Assembly: GCF_963678795.1 (NCBI RefSeq)
Contig: NZ_OY787453.1
Location: 558,001-622,000, forward strand
Source of the DNA: an uncultured Methanoregula sp.
GTDB lineage: Archaea; Halobacteriota; Methanomicrobia; Methanomicrobiales; Methanospirillaceae
DNA: 64,000 nt
Direction: 5' to 3'
Shown: positions 62,593 to 64,000 of the stretch, one piece after another
Numbering within the stretch: position 1 is the first letter of the stretch
Layout of the letters: every line of letters begins with the position of its first letter
Translations under genes and position numbers: made by a program
Notes under the pieces: generated by a model
Seen by the model: only the letters and a program-made list of their open reading frames with translations
Database searches by the model: none
Told to the model about the DNA's origin: nothing

Positions 62593-64000
62593 TTATTCGA
62601 TAATAATCGACGGCTTGAACGGGAGGGCTGTGAGAGCCTTGACATGGCCGCTTCCTTCCGCCTCGACGATGTGGACCGGCACCCCGAACTCCTGTTCGAG
62701 GAACGGGCGGGCTGACTCGAAGATCGCCTTCTCGCTGATGGGCTCGCGGAGAAGGGGCTCGACCACGTGCGGGGGCAGGCGGTGGATGAGGGTGGTGCAC
62801 TGCCTGGCGGCATCGGTTGCCTCCCTGCCGCGTTTCCTCATGTTCTCGTCTTTCATGATCTCCTTGACGACCGTGTTCCTGTCCTCCGATGCCGCGATCG
62901 TCCGGAAGACCTGGTGCTTCCATTCGGGAGCAAGGGCAATCGTGATCGCCTTGGGGGTAATCTGGATCAGTTTCCGGATCGAATCTACATCCTCGACGGT
63001 CCTTGCCAGGAGTTCCTCGGCAAGCTCGGCCTTTTCGTTGACGAGTTTTTTGTCTGCAACCGGCCAGGGGGCAAACGATGCGAGGCCTTCCCCGGCAAGT
63101 TCCTTCCAGAGGTGTTCGGCCGTGAAGGGGATGAACGGGGCAAGGAGCCGGGTCCAGATCGAGCAGAGGGTATGGAGTTCCCTGCTGCCGTCGCAGTCCT
63201 TCGGGAGGCGCCTGCGGTACCACTTGAGATCGGTCTCGATCCCGAAGTAGGCCTCCTGCAGCGCCTGCCGGGTCTGGAACCTGTCGAGGGCTTCCGTTGT
63301 CCGGGTGATATGGGCCTGGAGCCGGCTCGCGAGCCAGCGGTCGATGTCGTGCGGTTCGCCGCCGGCATCCTTTATCTCCATGACGGTGTTGTAGAACCGC
63401 TCGATCTGCTTCTTTGTCGAGAGGACGAGCTCGTTCCTCCAGTCAAAGTCCTGCCAGGGTTCGGCGCTGCCCATCAGGAACATGCGGACGGTATCGCCGC
63501 CGAACTCCCTGACTGCGTCCTCCAGGAGGAATACGTTTCCCTTGGAGGACGACATCTTGGCACCGTTCAGGAGGCCCATGCCGAAGACTACCATGCCTTT
63601 CGGGAGCAGTTCCTTGTGGCCCTCGAAGACCGTTGCATGGTGGAAGATCTGGAAGGTGAGGTGGTTTGATATGAGATCTTTTGCCGAGAAACGGAAGTCG
63701 TACGGGTACCAGTACAGGAACTCCTCCCGCATGGCGTCGAGTTTCTTCTTCTCGGGAAGGTCGGGTGACTTTTTGCCAAGGAAGATGTAATCGAAGACTT
63801 CGGGGGTGAGGAGTTTTGAGTCAATCTCCCGGATCTTATGGGCGATGGTGTAGTACGCCATGTACACGGTCGAGTCCGAGAGGGGCTCGATGAGCTGCTG
63901 CTTGTCCCACGGGAAGCGGGTGCCAAGGCCGACACGCCGTGTGCAGGCCCAGTCCTTGAGCCAGTCAACGGTCCGGTCGAATTCTACCCGAACTTCGGGG
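62593..64000 (-). CDS. leuS: Leucyl-tRNA synthetase, 5' part outside window
   Basis: The frame runs from the window edge to the stop at 62593, giving about 469 C-terminal residues of archaeal-type LeuRS. Seen are TRRVGLGTRFPWD, SDSTVYMAYYTI, the ATP-binding KMSKS-type loop AKMSSSKGNVF, the anticodon-binding helical domain with WKELAGEGLASFAPWP, and a C-terminal ~90-residue domain. The enzyme charges tRNA-Leu. An ISH3-like element lies 38 bases after the stop. Confidence 0.96.
   Translation of the reverse strand, partial: PEVRVEFDRTVDWLKDWACTRRVGLGTRFPWDKQQLIEPLSDSTVYMAYYTIAHKIREIDSKLLTPEVFDYIFLGKKSPDLPEKKKLDAMREEFLYWYPYDFRFSAKDLISNHLTFQIFHHATVFEGHKELLPKGMVVFGMGLLNGAKMSSSKGNVFLLEDAVREFGGDTVRMFLMGSAEPWQDFDWRNELVLSTKKQIERFYNTVMEIKDAGGEPHDIDRWLASRLQAHITRTTEALDRFQTRQALQEAYFGIETDLKWYRRRLPKDCDGSRELHTLCSIWTRLLAPFIPFTAEHLWKELAGEGLASFAPWPVADKKLVNEKAELAEELLARTVEDVDSIRKLIQITPKAITIALAPEWKHQVFRTIAASEDRNTVVKEIMKDENMRKRGREATDAARQCTTLIHRLPPHVVEPLLREPISEKAIFESARPFLEQEFGVPVHIVEAEGSGHVKALTALPFKPSIIIE

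Overview
The window reads as the chromosome of a methanogenic euryarchaeon of the order Methanomicrobiales, most like the Methanoregula group. This is inferred from gene content and style, not from a marker tree. The evidence is an archaeal RNA polymerase with both large subunits split (B''/B' and A'/A''), a ferredoxin plus geranylgeranyl reductase pair for archaeal lipids, an archaeal LeuRS, archaeal TATA boxes, many GTG/TTG starts, GC-rich coding DNA, and very large PKD-domain surface proteins.

Layout. 1-2.8 kb: a sulfur-carrier/thiouridylase pair (NcsA-like plus ThiS/MoaD-like), nadA, and an SRAP abasic-site protein with a zinc-ribbon partner. 2.9-5.65 kb: a three-gene cassette of degenerate RecA-like protein, small protein and exonuclease-dead family-B DNA polymerase (PolB2-like), followed by an Rsm22/METTL17-like protein. 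7.3-17.4 kb: a membrane protein with an internal domain duplication, ferredoxin and geranylgeranyl reductase, trkA, rnhB, a site-2 protease, an SPFH/NfeD pair, a DUF89 phosphatase, tRNA-Pro, and a MinD operon. 17.5-19.3 kb: a roadblock/LC7 gene and two response regulators. 19.4-27.8 kb: tRNA-Lys and the RNA polymerase operon rpoH-B''-B'-A'-A''-L30e-nusA, not followed by S12/S7/EF-2.

27.8-36.3 kb: a membrane hydrolase-like protein, tRNA-Arg, two PEGA surface proteins, a PAC2-type proteasome chaperone with a C-terminal HbYX motif, zinc-ribbon membrane proteins and a secreted propeller. 36.3-61.1 kb is mostly cell surface: beta-carbonic anhydrase and two HEAT-repeat membrane proteins behind a gene of about 3144 codons, then secreted proteins of about 1494, 1279 and 471 residues built from PKD, kelch-like, PQQ, FG-GAP, LamG and IPT/TIG modules. 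Between them lie a YkgJ-type Fe-S protein and a voltage-gated K+ channel. 61.26-62.55 kb is a complete ISH3-like insertion sequence with a nonsense-mutated transposase. The window ends inside leuS.

The most unusual finding is a recurring architecture in the two largest surface proteins. Four times, a run of six kelch-like repeats sits inside a PKD domain, between its FGD strand and its NPxHTY strand. The two genes also share promoter and leader blocks and nearly identical C-termini. Other points of interest are the PolB2 cassette, the dated-looking IS insertion (TIRs, 5-bp target duplication, single in-frame TAA), a possible 197-bp MITE, several inverted-repeat operators beside TATA boxes, and a shared C-terminal anchor signal.
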